Below, piece after piece: positions 1 to 7,916 of a DNA stretch of 47,765 nt; the stretch's first letter is position 1, and the number at the start of each line of letters is the position of its first letter. A program made the position numbers and the translations under genes. The stretch spans positions 1-47,765 of the forward strand of contig NZ_NGJS01000016.1 in assembly GCF_003950515.1 (NCBI RefSeq), in the 5' to 3' direction. This DNA comes from Vagococcus vulneris (GTDB lineage: Bacteria; Bacillota; Bacilli; Lactobacillales; Vagococcaceae). The notes below the pieces were generated by a model that worked only from the letters and a program-made list of their open reading frames with translations, ran no database searches and was not told the origin of the DNA.

Positions 1-47
1 TAAAAACCAATTTGATCACGTCTACTCATATCTTGTTTCTTCAACAT
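1..47 (-). CDS. 5' end of an unidentified gene running off the left edge
   Basis: Fifteen codons are visible, reading MLKKQDMSRRDQIGF, before the window ends. An AGGAG ribosome-binding site lies at 57-61, nine bases upstream of the ATG, which makes a real start likely. The basic, polar N-terminus resembles the cytoplasmic lead-in of many proteins, and no family can be named from it. It lies downstream of the ABC exporter pair on the same strand, but two hairpins at 79-165 separate them, so it is probably a separate transcription unit. Confidence 0.55.
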   Translation of the reverse strand, partial: MLKKQDMSRRDQIGF

Positions 48-78
48 TGCAATCAACTCCTTTTCTCTATTTTACCAA

Positions 79-116
79 GAAAAAAAGACAAAGTATCGGA
101 AACCTGATACTTTGTC
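79..116 (-). terminator. Rho-independent terminator, minus strand
   Basis: An 11-bp perfect stem (87-97 with 106-116) has an 8-base loop. On the minus strand it is followed by a run of seven or more T. It is the second of two hairpins downstream of the ABC exporter operon and has the stronger U-tract for that direction. Confidence 0.8.
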
Positions 117-125
117 TACAATCTG

Positions 126-165
126 AAATAAGGTTTGCCAATTAATGGCAAACCTTATTTTTTTA
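126..165. terminator. Strong hairpin after the ABC exporter operon
   Basis: A 15-bp perfect inverted repeat (126-140 with 146-160) has a 5-base loop and touches the exporter stop codon. The better T-run (161-165) is on the plus strand. On the minus strand the tail is only ATTTC, so it probably works together with the terminator at 79-116. Confidence 0.65.
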
Positions 166-1899
166 TTCAAATTGAGCATGATATATTTGGTAATAGTAAC
201 CGTCCAGATTTTTAAGTAGATCTTGATGTGTCCCGGTTTCAACAATATGACCTTGATCCATGACAATAATCAAATCAGAATTCGCGATAGTCGCTAAACG
301 GTGAGCAATAATAAAACTTGTCCGTCCATTCATTAACTTACTTAGCGCTTTTTGAATTAATTCATCCGTTAGCGAATCAATCGAACTTGTTGCTTCATCT
401 AAAATTAAGATATTTGGTTTACTAATCATTGTTCGAGCGATTGTCAACAATTGCTGCTGACCTTCGGATAACGATAAATTTCCTGAACCGATGATTGTAT
501 CGAACCCTTTTGGCAATGACATAATAAAGTGATAGATCGATGCTTCCTGACAAGATTTGATAATCAGATCCTCGCTCGCCTGAGGATTGCCTAAAATCAG
601 ATTGTCTCGGATAGTGCCATTAAAAAGCCAAGTTTCTTGTAAAACCATACCGAACTGTTTACGTAAATCATCTTTAGGGAATTGGTAAATCGACTGATTA
701 TCTAACAATATATCACCTGAATCAATATCATAAAAACGTAAAAGGAGATTGACTAGTGTTGATTTGCCAGCTCCTGTTTTTCCTACAATAGCGACAGATT
801 GTCCAGAATGTACGGATAAATTGAAGTCTGAAATTAATGGACGTTCCTTTTGATAGCTGAAAAATACATGCTTAAAATCGATTTTTCCCTGACTGGATGC
901 TAATTGTTTTTTCCCAGTATTTTCCTCCAGGGGTTCATTTAATAATTGATTGATCCGTTTTAATCCAGCTAAAGCGGATTGGATTTGTGTCATCATTCCG
1001 GATAAGTCAATTAGAGGCTTTGAAAACTGGTTAGAATAAAGAATAAAACTAGATATAATACCGACAGTTACAATATGAGATCCCCTCAAGATAAGTAAAC
1101 CGCCAATAAAACCAATTGACAAGTACCCTAAGTGATCAATAAATCGTGATAACGGATTTGTTAAAGAAGAAGCAAATTGAGCGTGCTGTCCGACTTGTTG
1201 GAGCCGTTTATTGAACACATCAAATTCGATTTGTGTTTGATTTTCGTAATGAAAAAGTTTGATTAATTTTTGTTGAGGTACTCGTTCAGAGACAAATCCA
1301 GTGATAGCTCCGACCGTTTTTTGCTGTTCAACGAAAGCATTCTGACTATTTTTCGCGATAATCCAATTGGCAAAACCCATTAGGCATGTTGAAATTAAGA
1401 CAACAACTGTTAGAACAGGACTTAAAAAGAGCATGGCAATAAAGGAAATCAGTATAACGGTAATGCCAGAGAATACGCTGTTGAAAATGGTCAGTGCTGC
1501 TTCTGATACCAAATCTAAGTCGTTGCTGAAACGACTCATAATATCACCATGCGAATGTTGGTCAAAATATCTGATTGGCAGCTTACTGACATGGTTAAAT
1601 GATTCTTTGCGCAATTCAGCCGTTGAGAGATAAGCGACTTTGTTTCCGATTCGTTGAATAAAGAGCTGCGATAAGCTACTGATAAGTGTCATTATAATGA
1701 GTAACCCTAGAATAAACAGCAGTTCAGTAAAATTGACCTGGTGTTTTTTTACCATGGTATCAATGCCCTTTCCAATATACAGAGTTGATAAAACAAGGAC
1801 TCCGCCATTGGTTAGACCAAGAAGAATAGCAGTAATCAAGGAACATTTAAATTGCAGCAAGTATTTAAGGTAATGAGTTAGATATGTCGGCATTATCAT
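163..1899 (-). CDS. ABC exporter half-transporter, catalytically competent partner (EfrB/LmrD-type)
   Basis: A type-I ABC exporter subunit of 578 residues: an N-terminal six-helix membrane domain (about 20-310) followed by an ATPase domain. Walker A is GKTGAGKST near residue 375. Walker B is ILDEA with the catalytic Glu near 502, and the H-loop is IIAHR near 533. The signature is LSEGQ near 480, not LSGGQ. That degenerate signature is the partner of the weak ATP site formed with the upstream subunit, the layout known for heterodimeric exporters such as LmrCD, BmrCD, EfrAB and TM287/288. Its ATG overlaps the upstream stop codon by four bases (ATGA), so the two are translationally coupled. A second in-frame ATG lies six bases further in and could also serve. 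Likely role: export of drugs or other amphipathic compounds; the substrate cannot be read from sequence. Confidence 0.88.
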   Translation of the reverse strand: MIMPTYLTHYLKYLLQFKCSLITAILLGLTNGGVLVLSTLYIGKGIDTMVKKHQVNFTELLFILGLLIIMTLISSLSQLFIQRIGNKVAYLSTAELRKESFNHVSKLPIRYFDQHSHGDIMSRFSNDLDLVSEAALTIFNSVFSGITVILISFIAMLFLSPVLTVVVLISTCLMGFANWIIAKNSQNAFVEQQKTVGAITGFVSERVPQQKLIKLFHYENQTQIEFDVFNKRLQQVGQHAQFASSLTNPLSRFIDHLGYLSIGFIGGLLILRGSHIVTVGIISSFILYSNQFSKPLIDLSGMMTQIQSALAGLKRINQLLNEPLEENTGKKQLASSQGKIDFKHVFFSYQKERPLISDFNLSVHSGQSVAIVGKTGAGKSTLVNLLLRFYDIDSGDILLDNQSIYQFPKDDLRKQFGMVLQETWLFNGTIRDNLILGNPQASEDLIIKSCQEASIYHFIMSLPKGFDTIIGSGNLSLSEGQQQLLTIARTMISKPNILILDEATSSIDSLTDELIQKALSKLMNGRTSFIIAHRLATIANSDLIIVMDQGHIVETGTHQDLLKNLDGYYYQIYHAQFE

Positions 1900-3635
1900 T
1901 GTCCCCCTTCATTAGCAGATTCTGCTTGCGATTGTACTAATTGCTGATAGGTTGCAGAAGACTTCATCAATTCGTCGTGTGTCCCACAACCGTCTTCTTG
2001 CCCTTGATTTAGCACTAAAATTTGGTCAGCATGCTCTATGGACGACATTCGCTGGGAAATAATAATCAAAGAGCTGGTTTTTAAATGTTGTTTGATGGCT
2101 TGCCTCAACGCTAAATCAGTTTTGTAATCCAAAGCACTAAGACTATCATCTAAAATAACTAAGTCCGGTTGAGATATAACAGCACGAGCGATAGTTAACC
2201 GTTGCTTTTGTCCGCCAGAGAAATTTGTTCCGTCTGCTTCAATGATTGTATCCAAGCCATCAGGTAGTTGACTAATAAAATCATCGCATTGTGCAATGTG
2301 TAATGCTTTGAGACAAGTGCTGTCGTCTGCTTCAGGTAATCCCATCTGCAGGTTGCTGCGGATGGTACCAGAAAATAATTGACTGGTTTGGGGGGCAATC
2401 CCAATGTGTGATCGTAAAACTCCTGTTGCGTAATCATTGACAGGAAGACCATTGACCGTTATTTGCCCATGAGTGACTAAATACGCTTTTGGAATTAAAT
2501 TAATCAGTGTGCTTTTACCGCTTCCCGTTGGACCGGTAATACCTAAAGTATCGCCTTTAGGTAAAGAAAAAGTAATATCGTTTAGAGCATACCCGCCATT
2601 TGTATCGTATTTAAAAGAGACGTGAGAAAAGTCAACAATTATCGGGTTTGTCCATGGCGCATGATTAATATTTGTATTATCTGTTTCTATTATTGGTTTA
2701 ATGTCGAGAATTTCTTTCACTCGTTGATTAGAAGCCGCTGCACGAGTAAAAATAATGACGAGGTTGGATACAACAATTAAAGCAAGCAGCATTTGTGTCA
2801 TATAGTTAATCAAGGCTAAGACGTCGCCTTGCAGCAGACGGCCTGAATTAACTGAAATACCGCCGAAATAAAGTAAAAAGACAACAGCAGTATTCATAAT
2901 CAATGTAGTTAATGGATTTAATGTTGATGACCAGTCGGCAACTTTAATATAAGCATCGGCCACTTGTTGATTTATTGTTTTAAATTGTGTTTCGCGGCTA
3001 TTAGTTTTAGCGAAGGCGCGAATAACGCGAACACCGGTCAGATTTTCATCAACATCATCATTTAAACTATCAATATTTTGTTGAACATTTTTATAAAGTG
3101 GGACGGTCTTGCGCATAACGGTATATAAGATAAATGAAAATACCGGTAAAATAAATAAAAAAACAAAAGCGGACTGCCGGTCTATATAGAAGGCCATAAT
3201 GATGGATCCGATACTTAAAAACGGTGCTCTGATAACCAAACGGATGAACATAGCTAAGGCAAGCTGCAGCTGATTAATATCGCTTGTCATTCGTGTAACT
3301 AAGGTAGCAGTGCCGAGTTTATCCAGTTCGCTATGTGATAATTGATTGATTTTTTGCATGAGATGTTTGCGTAATTCTGTGCCAAATCCTTGAGAAGCAA
3401 CAGCCGCATAGTACTGGCAGATTAACACACAACCAAGACCAATAACCGACATGAACAGCATGAGTGTGGCGTATTTAATTAATTCATGGGAATTATGCTG
3501 ATTAATTCCTTTGTCAATCAGCTTCGCCATGCAAAGTGGTAAAAGTAATTCAAAAACGGCTTCCAAAAGCTTGAAAAAAGGACCTAAGATAAGCTGTTTT
3601 CGATAAGCAGCGGCATATTTTAATAATGAAAACAT
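1896..3635 (-). CDS. ABC exporter half-transporter with degenerate ATP site (EfrA/LmrC-type)
   Basis: The first gene of the exporter operon, 579 residues: membrane domain (about 15-310), then an ATPase domain. Walker A is GPTGSGKST near 365 and the signature is the canonical SGGQ near 473. The residue after Walker B is Asp (VILDD near 495) where Glu is expected, and the H-loop His is Gln (ISQR near 527). Both losses mark the non-hydrolysing site of a heterodimeric exporter, made complete by the downstream subunit. The open frame extends 35 codons further upstream. I chose the ATG at 3635 because AAAGGAG lies six bases before it and because the extension would read through the terminator of the preceding gene. 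A TTTAAA-17-TACAAT promoter fits just upstream. Confidence 0.88.
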   Translation of the reverse strand: MFSLLKYAAAYRKQLILGPFFKLLEAVFELLLPLCMAKLIDKGINQHNSHELIKYATLMLFMSVIGLGCVLICQYYAAVASQGFGTELRKHLMQKINQLSHSELDKLGTATLVTRMTSDINQLQLALAMFIRLVIRAPFLSIGSIIMAFYIDRQSAFVFLFILPVFSFILYTVMRKTVPLYKNVQQNIDSLNDDVDENLTGVRVIRAFAKTNSRETQFKTINQQVADAYIKVADWSSTLNPLTTLIMNTAVVFLLYFGGISVNSGRLLQGDVLALINYMTQMLLALIVVSNLVIIFTRAAASNQRVKEILDIKPIIETDNTNINHAPWTNPIIVDFSHVSFKYDTNGGYALNDITFSLPKGDTLGITGPTGSGKSTLINLIPKAYLVTHGQITVNGLPVNDYATGVLRSHIGIAPQTSQLFSGTIRSNLQMGLPEADDSTCLKALHIAQCDDFISQLPDGLDTIIEADGTNFSGGQKQRLTIARAVISQPDLVILDDSLSALDYKTDLALRQAIKQHLKTSSLIIISQRMSSIEHADQILVLNQGQEDGCGTHDELMKSSATYQQLVQSQAESANEGGQ

Positions 3636-3666
3636 AATGTCTCCTTTGTAAACATTTAATACATCC

Positions 3667-3695
3667 ATTGTATGATAGTTGATTAATTTTTTAAA
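3667..3695 (-). promoter_or_regulatory. Sigma-A type promoter of the ABC exporter operon
   Basis: On the minus strand, -35 TTTAAA (3690-3695), a 17-base spacer and -10 TACAAT (3667-3672). It lies about 30 bases before the chosen ATG and right after the terminator of the preceding gene. No adjacent regulator gene or clear operator was seen. Confidence 0.5.
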
Positions 3696-3700
3696 GTAAT

Positions 3701-3745
3701 AAAAAAGACACAAGAAATCTGAGAAAAACTTCTCAGTCAAGTGTC
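3701..3745 (-). terminator. Terminator of the deoxyribosyltransferase gene
   Basis: A nested hairpin: outer stem GACAC/GTGTC (3707-3711 with 3741-3745) and inner stem CTGAGAA/TTCTCAG, followed on the minus strand by six T. It lies nine bases after the stop codon of the gene ending at 3754. Confidence 0.75.
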
Positions 3746-3753
3746 AGTTATCT

Positions 3754-4245
3754 CTATAGATATTCTGGAAGAACTTTAATCAGATCGGTTTCATTATTGA
3801 CAATAAGGCCATTTAATTTAACTAATCCAATGGTATAAAGATTTGCATAAGGAAATTGAGATTCAGCGATATCGCTGAGAGCTTCAATCTTTTCTCGGTT
3901 ATCGGCACCTTGTTGGCGAGAATCTGTGAATAAGCCGACAATCGGGATACCTGCATGATAGGCTACACCTATTTCAGAAGCTACACCGACATCAATTGTT
4001 GCTCCATCAAGGACTGCGATCATTAAACGACTATTTAATAACGCTTGTGTGTCATATGTTGCAATCATTTTTGCATCTGCAAAACTAGATTTGTCATTTA
4101 TGGCCATTTGTTCTTGCGGAACGTAAATTGATAAATTTGGGTGATTATTTCTTATTTCATCGACTAAATAGTCATTATACCGTCTTTCCATTGAAGAAAA
4201 AAGCGGGCTAGCAAAATAAATTGAATGAGTCATGAAAAAAATCAT
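3754..4245 (-). CDS. Nucleoside 2-deoxyribosyltransferase family protein
   Basis: A 163-residue soluble protein. The N-terminal SIYFASPLF strand and the block LDGATIDVGVASEIG (near residues 80-95), with conserved Asp and Glu, are the nucleotide-binding and catalytic signatures of this family. The family swaps the base on 2'-deoxynucleosides in purine and pyrimidine salvage, and the length matches the usual 150-165. Start choice is uncertain. The first ATG (4245) has AAAGG only three bases upstream. The ATG four codons in (4233), which gives MTHSIYFASP, fits the family N-terminus better but has poor Shine-Dalgarno spacing. The gene is monocistronic with its own terminator. Confidence 0.85.
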   Translation of the reverse strand: MIFFMTHSIYFASPLFSSMERRYNDYLVDEIRNNHPNLSIYVPQEQMAINDKSSFADAKMIATYDTQALLNSRLMIAVLDGATIDVGVASEIGVAYHAGIPIVGLFTDSRQQGADNREKIEALSDIAESQFPYANLYTIGLVKLNGLIVNNETDLIKVLPEYL

Positions 4246-4292
4246 CTGCCTTTCTATTACATATATTTATAGCTTAGCTTAAACTGTAATAA

Positions 4293-4338
4293 TTTGTAAA
4301 GGGATTGTTACAAAGACTAGTAGTGAGTTTTGTATAAT
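4293..4338 (+). promoter_or_regulatory. Promoter with candidate WalR (YycF) box
   Basis: TGTAAA-N5-TGTTAC at 4295-4311 matches the published WalR consensus TGTWAH-N5-TGTWAH at every position. A TATAAT -10 sits at 4333-4338, 21 bases downstream. No good -35 hexamer is present, as expected for an activated promoter. The same segment also forms the inverted repeat TTTGTAA/TTACAAA (4293-4314). The gene behind it is a 3D-domain cell-wall protein, the class WalR controls (for example yocH in B. subtilis). Confidence 0.6.
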
Positions 4339-4379
4339 AATATTAGAATTTAGACGAGAGATGAAAGGTGTTGTCACTA

Positions 4380-5492
4380 TTGAGAAGTAAGAAATTGTTG
4401 GTAACAATGGCATCTGTGCTTATGCTATCTGCTGTTCCGTTCCAAGTATTTGCAGCGGATTCAGGGAAAGAAGCCGATGCTAAAAAAGAAAGTGCACAAA
4501 TCAGCAGTTCTATTGATAAAACTCTTCAACAAGCAAATGAAAAATATCGTGAAATCGAGTCATTAAAAAAAGATGTCTCTGACACACAAAATAAAATTAG
4601 TGAAACACAGAAAAGTATTAAAGATACTGAAGCCAGCATAAAAAAAAGAACAGATGCAATGGCTGGACGTATGAAAGATATTCAAGTGAATGAATCATCG
4701 TTCAATTTAGTCGATGCTGTAATGAGTGCGGATAATTTATCAGATTTTATCAGCCGTGTTCATGCAGTTAACGTTATTCAAGGTGCAGAACGTACGAAGG
4801 TAGAAACATTAGCAGCAGATAAAGATAAATTAGAGAAATTACAATCAGATTTAAGTACTAATCAGCAGACATTAGCTAATAAAGAAGAAACATTGTCTCA
4901 AGAAAAAAGTAATTTAGATGAAGATGTGGCTGGTCTAAAACAACAGTTGAAGGATAATCAGAAATTATTAGATACTCTTTCTAAAGATCGGATTGCGAAA
5001 GAAGCGATTGAACAAAAAGAAAAGGCAGACAAAGAAAAAGCTGCTAAACAAAAAGAAGAAGCTCAAAAACAAACAGCAAAGCAAGAAGCAGCCAAAATTT
5101 CTGATAGCAACACACAATCAAGTTCTCCAGCTTCGCAAAGTGATAATTCACAACCGGCAGCTGAACAACCAATTGTCTCTGTTCCTTCATCAGGAACGTC
5201 ATCAGGCGGCGGACGTACATTATCAATGCAATCAACAGCATATTCATACAGTGAAGCTGGCTTAACTCCGTTCACTGCGACTGGGTTGGATTTACGTAAA
5301 AATCCAAATGCTATTGCAGTTGATCCTAGTATCATACCGTTGAATTCAATTGTTGAGGTATCAGGTTATGGTTTAGCGATTGCAGCTGATACTGGTGGAG
5401 CAATTAAAGGCAATATTATTGATGTTCATTTCCCAACCGTGGATCAGTGCTATGCATGGGGACGTCGTCAAGTAACTGTAACAATTAAATAA
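4380..5492 (+). CDS. Secreted coiled-coil protein with C-terminal 3D domain (putative peptidoglycan hydrolase)
   Basis: A 370-residue exported protein. MRSKK and a hydrophobic stretch form a signal peptide cleaved after Ala25 (VFA-AD). Residues about 30-200 are a long coiled coil of the PcsB/SagA type, followed by a Lys/Glu/Gln-rich then Ser/Pro-rich linker (about 200-275). The C-terminus (277-370) is a 3D domain, named for three conserved Asp, seen here as Asp315 (AVDPS), Asp337 (ADTGG) and Asp348 (IDVHF). The fold resembles MltA-type lytic transglycosylases, so glycan-strand cleavage is inferred, with the coiled coil probably controlling or anchoring it. I chose the TTG at 4380, 11 bases after AAAGG and directly before the signal peptide. 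A GTG at 4368 overlaps the ribosome-binding site. Confidence 0.85.
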   Translation: MRSKKLLVTMASVLMLSAVPFQVFAADSGKEADAKKESAQISSSIDKTLQQANEKYREIESLKKDVSDTQNKISETQKSIKDTEASIKKRTDAMAGRMKDIQVNESSFNLVDAVMSADNLSDFISRVHAVNVIQGAERTKVETLAADKDKLEKLQSDLSTNQQTLANKEETLSQEKSNLDEDVAGLKQQLKDNQKLLDTLSKDRIAKEAIEQKEKADKEKAAKQKEEAQKQTAKQEAAKISDSNTQSSSPASQSDNSQPAAEQPIVSVPSSGTSSGGGRTLSMQSTAYSYSEAGLTPFTATGLDLRKNPNAIAVDPSIIPLNSIVEVSGYGLAIAADTGGAIKGNIIDVHFPTVDQCYAWGRRQVTVTIK

Positions 5493-5525
5493 AAAAAAAG
5501 AATCCTGATTAGGATTCTTTTTTTA
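5491..5525. terminator. Bidirectional terminator between the 3D-domain gene and napA
   Basis: A ten-base-pair stem AAAGAATCCT/AGGATTCTTT (5498-5507 with 5511-5520) is flanked by an A-run on the left and a T-run on the right. It can therefore serve both convergent genes. The antiporter stop codon lies inside the stem. Confidence 0.9.
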
Positions 5526-6690
5526 TAGCTTCACTTTCTCGGTCAATGGTGTATTTTATTAAGAATGGTGATAGGAGAGTTGTTAAAATAATAGCAACAA
5601 TAATAGCAGAATACTGCCCCTGATTAACCAAGTGTAAAGAATTACCCATATTGACTATAATCAATGCCATTTCACCACGGGATACCATGCCTGCTCCAAC
5701 AACTAGTGATTGATGTGTTGTCATTTTGAATAACCGACTACCAACGTAACCACCTGCAAGTTTTGTTATAGTTGCTAATATGGTCATTAGGATAATCATC
5801 ATGGCATAGCTGCCAAATGATTGTAAATCAATATTCAGACCGATAGAAACAAAGAAGACGGGGATAAAAAATGAATAACCAATAACTGATACTTGGTGCT
5901 CCATTCTCTTCTGTTCGTCTGTTTGAGACAAGAGCAAGCCGATAAAGAATGCTCCGATGACACCGCTAAGTCCCATTTTTTCAGCAAAAGCTGCGAAGGA
6001 AAAACAAAGAATTAATGCGACCGCTGCTTCAACTTCAGTTGCAATGACTTTTTTAGCAAATGATAGAAACGGTTTTAGTAAAAACTTAGTAAATCCCCAC
6101 AAGATAAGAAAGAATAAAATTTTTGGTGCCAGTAAATCCCAAATAAAACCAATACTGTTAATACTTCCACCATGTTCGGTATTTAAGACGGCGGTAAAGA
6201 TACTGATAATTAAAACTGTTGCGATATCATCTACCACAGCTGCGCCTAAGATAACTGAGCCTTCTGAGGTATCTAGACGCTTATATTCCTTTAATACCTG
6301 AACAGAAATACTGACAGATGTTGCAGAAAAGACAACACCTAGAAATATCGATTGAGTAAGTGTCATTTGGTAAAAATGCCCTAAGCCACTGACAAAAATC
6401 ATGGGGAAGGTGATACCGAAAAGTGCAACGACAATTGACGGATTAAGATATTTCTTTAATTTTGTTAAGTCGCTTTCAAGACCAGCTAAAAACATTAAGA
6501 GAATGACACCTATTTCTGAAAAAAGTGTTATGAACTCTGTTTGCTGCACCAAACCTAACAGGCCGGGTCCTAAAATGATTCCAACCATGAGTTCCCCGAT
6601 AACCGAGGGAATGTTAATTCGGTGGCATAAATGACTTGCAAGTTTTGTTCCAATTAAAATTAAACAAATTGCAATTAAAAACTGTACCAT
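5509..6690 (-). CDS. napA: Na+/H+ antiporter, CPA2 family (NapA-type)
   Basis: A 393-residue integral membrane protein with about 12-13 hydrophobic segments. The adjacent acidic pair Asp154-Asp155 (VVDDIA) is the ion-binding signature of electrogenic CPA2 antiporters. Length and N-terminus resemble NapA of Enterococcus hirae (about 383 residues). It lacks the cytosolic RCK/TrkA-N domain of KefB/C-type relatives, which favours a simple sodium/proton exchanger. The ATG at 6690 is preceded by GGAGGAG at seven bases; the frame extends five codons upstream to a TTG that overlaps that site. It is convergent with the 3D-domain gene and shares its terminator. Its only promoter candidate overlaps the terminator of trhO. 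Confidence 0.85.
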   Translation of the reverse strand: MVQFLIAICLILIGTKLASHLCHRINIPSVIGELMVGIILGPGLLGLVQQTEFITLFSEIGVILLMFLAGLESDLTKLKKYLNPSIVVALFGITFPMIFVSGLGHFYQMTLTQSIFLGVVFSATSVSISVQVLKEYKRLDTSEGSVILGAAVVDDIATVLIISIFTAVLNTEHGGSINSIGFIWDLLAPKILFFLILWGFTKFLLKPFLSFAKKVIATEVEAAVALILCFSFAAFAEKMGLSGVIGAFFIGLLLSQTDEQKRMEHQVSVIGYSFFIPVFFVSIGLNIDLQSFGSYAMMIILMTILATITKLAGGYVGSRLFKMTTHQSLVVGAGMVSRGEMALIIVNMGNSLHLVNQGQYSAIIVAIILTTLLSPFLIKYTIDRESEAIKKES

Positions 6691-6706
6691 CGTAATCTCC
6701 TCCAAT

Positions 6707-6754
6707 AAAAAAAGCGTATGCTATTAAGTAGTAACTTAATGTAAGCATACGCTT
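6707..6754 (-). terminator. Terminator of trhO
   Basis: Stem AAGCGTATGC/GCATACGCTT (6712-6721 with 6745-6754) has a nested ATTAAGT/ACTTAAT hairpin in the loop and a T-run on the minus strand. It falls in the short space between trhO and napA. Confidence 0.8.
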
Positions 6755-6772
6755 GTTATTTTAATTTTTCAA
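6744..6772 (-). promoter_or_regulatory. Possible napA promoter overlapping a terminator
   Basis: On the minus strand, TTGAAA (6767-6772), a 17-base spacer and TATGCT (6744-6749). The -10 hexamer lies in the first arm of the trhO terminator, so a transcript would begin inside the hairpin. The match is modest (5/6 and 4/6). Confidence 0.3.
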
Positions 6773-6777
6773 TTAGA

Positions 6778-7755
6778 TTAAGAGCGTTGTAATAAAATAT
6801 CAATTGGAAAATCTTCACCTAACGATTCAATGCGCGACTGCCACTTTTCAATTGATAAATCATTTTCGGGTATATAGCGGTTTCTAGGGTGAACACGACA
6901 CTCGTGCGAACAACCGCGGACATATTTTGCTTCGTTTTCTTCTGAACATAGCATTTGCCGATTACATTCTGGATTACCGCAGTTTACATAACGTTCGCAA
7001 GGTGTTCCGTCAAACCAATCTCTACCAACGATTACTGGATCCACATGATTAATTGGTACGCTGATACGTTCATCAAAGACATACATCGCACCATCCCATA
7101 GTTCACCGCGAACTTTAGGATCGTGTCCGTAAGTAGCAATACCTCCGTGAAGTTGACCGACATCTTTAAAACCCTCGCGGACTAGCCAGCCAGAGAATTT
7201 CTCACAACGGATACCGCCTGTACAGTATGTGACCACACGCTTATCCATAAATTTTTCTTTATTGTCGCGTATCCATTGCGGTAGTTCCCGAAAATTACGG
7301 ATATCTGGACGGACAGCCCCTCTAAAGTGTCCTAAATCATACTCATAGTCATTGCGTGCGTCAATAACTATCGTGTCCTCATCAAGGATAGCTTCTTTGA
7401 ATTCTGTCGGCGATAGATACTCACCAGTTAATTCTAAGGGGTTAATGTCATCTTCTAATTTTAAAGAAACCAGTTCAGGTCGTGGACGGACAAACATCTT
7501 TTTAAAAGCTTGGTGATCAGCTGGATCAATTTTGAAGAAGATATCTTTAAATTGTTCGTTGTTATGCATGTAGGTCATATACTTTTCAGTATCTTCAGTT
7601 AGACCCGATACTGTTCCGTTGATGCCTTCTTTTGCTATTAAGATACGACCTTTTAAATTGAATGATTGACACAATTTTAAGTGCTCTGCAGCGAACATTT
7701 CAGGGTCTTCGATTGGGACATATAAATAATATAATAGTACTTGATAATTTGACAA
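6778..7755 (-). CDS. trhO: tRNA uridine(34) hydroxylase TrhO, rhodanese domain
   Basis: A 325-residue cytoplasmic protein of the YceA/YbfQ family, which makes 5-hydroxyuridine at the tRNA wobble position using prephenate-dependent chemistry. An N-terminal ferredoxin-like domain (1-100) precedes a rhodanese domain (about 115-215) with the active-loop Cys178 in CTGGIRC. The C-terminal part carries four spaced Cys ([12 protein letters not shown] and GCSHEC) likely to bind a metal. The start is a TTG seven bases after AAGGAGG. The open frame runs 26 codons further up to an ATG, but that stretch overlaps the promoter. The adjusted length agrees with Firmicute relatives. Confidence 0.9.
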   Translation of the reverse strand: MSNYQVLLYYLYVPIEDPEMFAAEHLKLCQSFNLKGRILIAKEGINGTVSGLTEDTEKYMTYMHNNEQFKDIFFKIDPADHQAFKKMFVRPRPELVSLKLEDDINPLELTGEYLSPTEFKEAILDEDTIVIDARNDYEYDLGHFRGAVRPDIRNFRELPQWIRDNKEKFMDKRVVTYCTGGIRCEKFSGWLVREGFKDVGQLHGGIATYGHDPKVRGELWDGAMYVFDERISVPINHVDPVIVGRDWFDGTPCERYVNCGNPECNRQMLCSEENEAKYVRGCSHECRVHPRNRYIPENDLSIEKWQSRIESLGEDFPIDILLQRS

Positions 7756-7785
7756 AGTAATTCCTCCTTGTATTTGTACCAAACT

Positions 7786-7815
7786 ATTATAGATGAAGTC
7801 TAGTAGCTCTGGCAA
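7786..7815 (-). promoter_or_regulatory. Sigma-A type promoter of trhO
   Basis: On the minus strand, TTGCCA (7810-7815), an 18-base spacer and TATAAT (7786-7791). It lies inside the upstream extension of the trhO frame and so supports the TTG start at 7755. Confidence 0.6.
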
Positions 7816-7916
7816 CTTACTTGCTTTATTCACAAAGTTAATTTATAGTAATAAATGCTTGACTAAATAATGATAACACGCTACCTTACAATAGTGGACA
7901 AGTGGGAGGGGCACAG

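Noticed and set aside
4368-4382. GTG and TTG starts upstream of the chosen start of the 3D-domain protein
   Set aside because: They lie in or directly after the AAAGGTG ribosome-binding site. The TTG at 4380 has proper spacing and gives a clean signal peptide.
4993-5335. Open frames of 67-90 codons in other frames of the 3D-domain gene
   Set aside because: They come from the Lys/Glu/Gln-rich low-complexity linker, have no good ribosome-binding site and overlap a clear gene.
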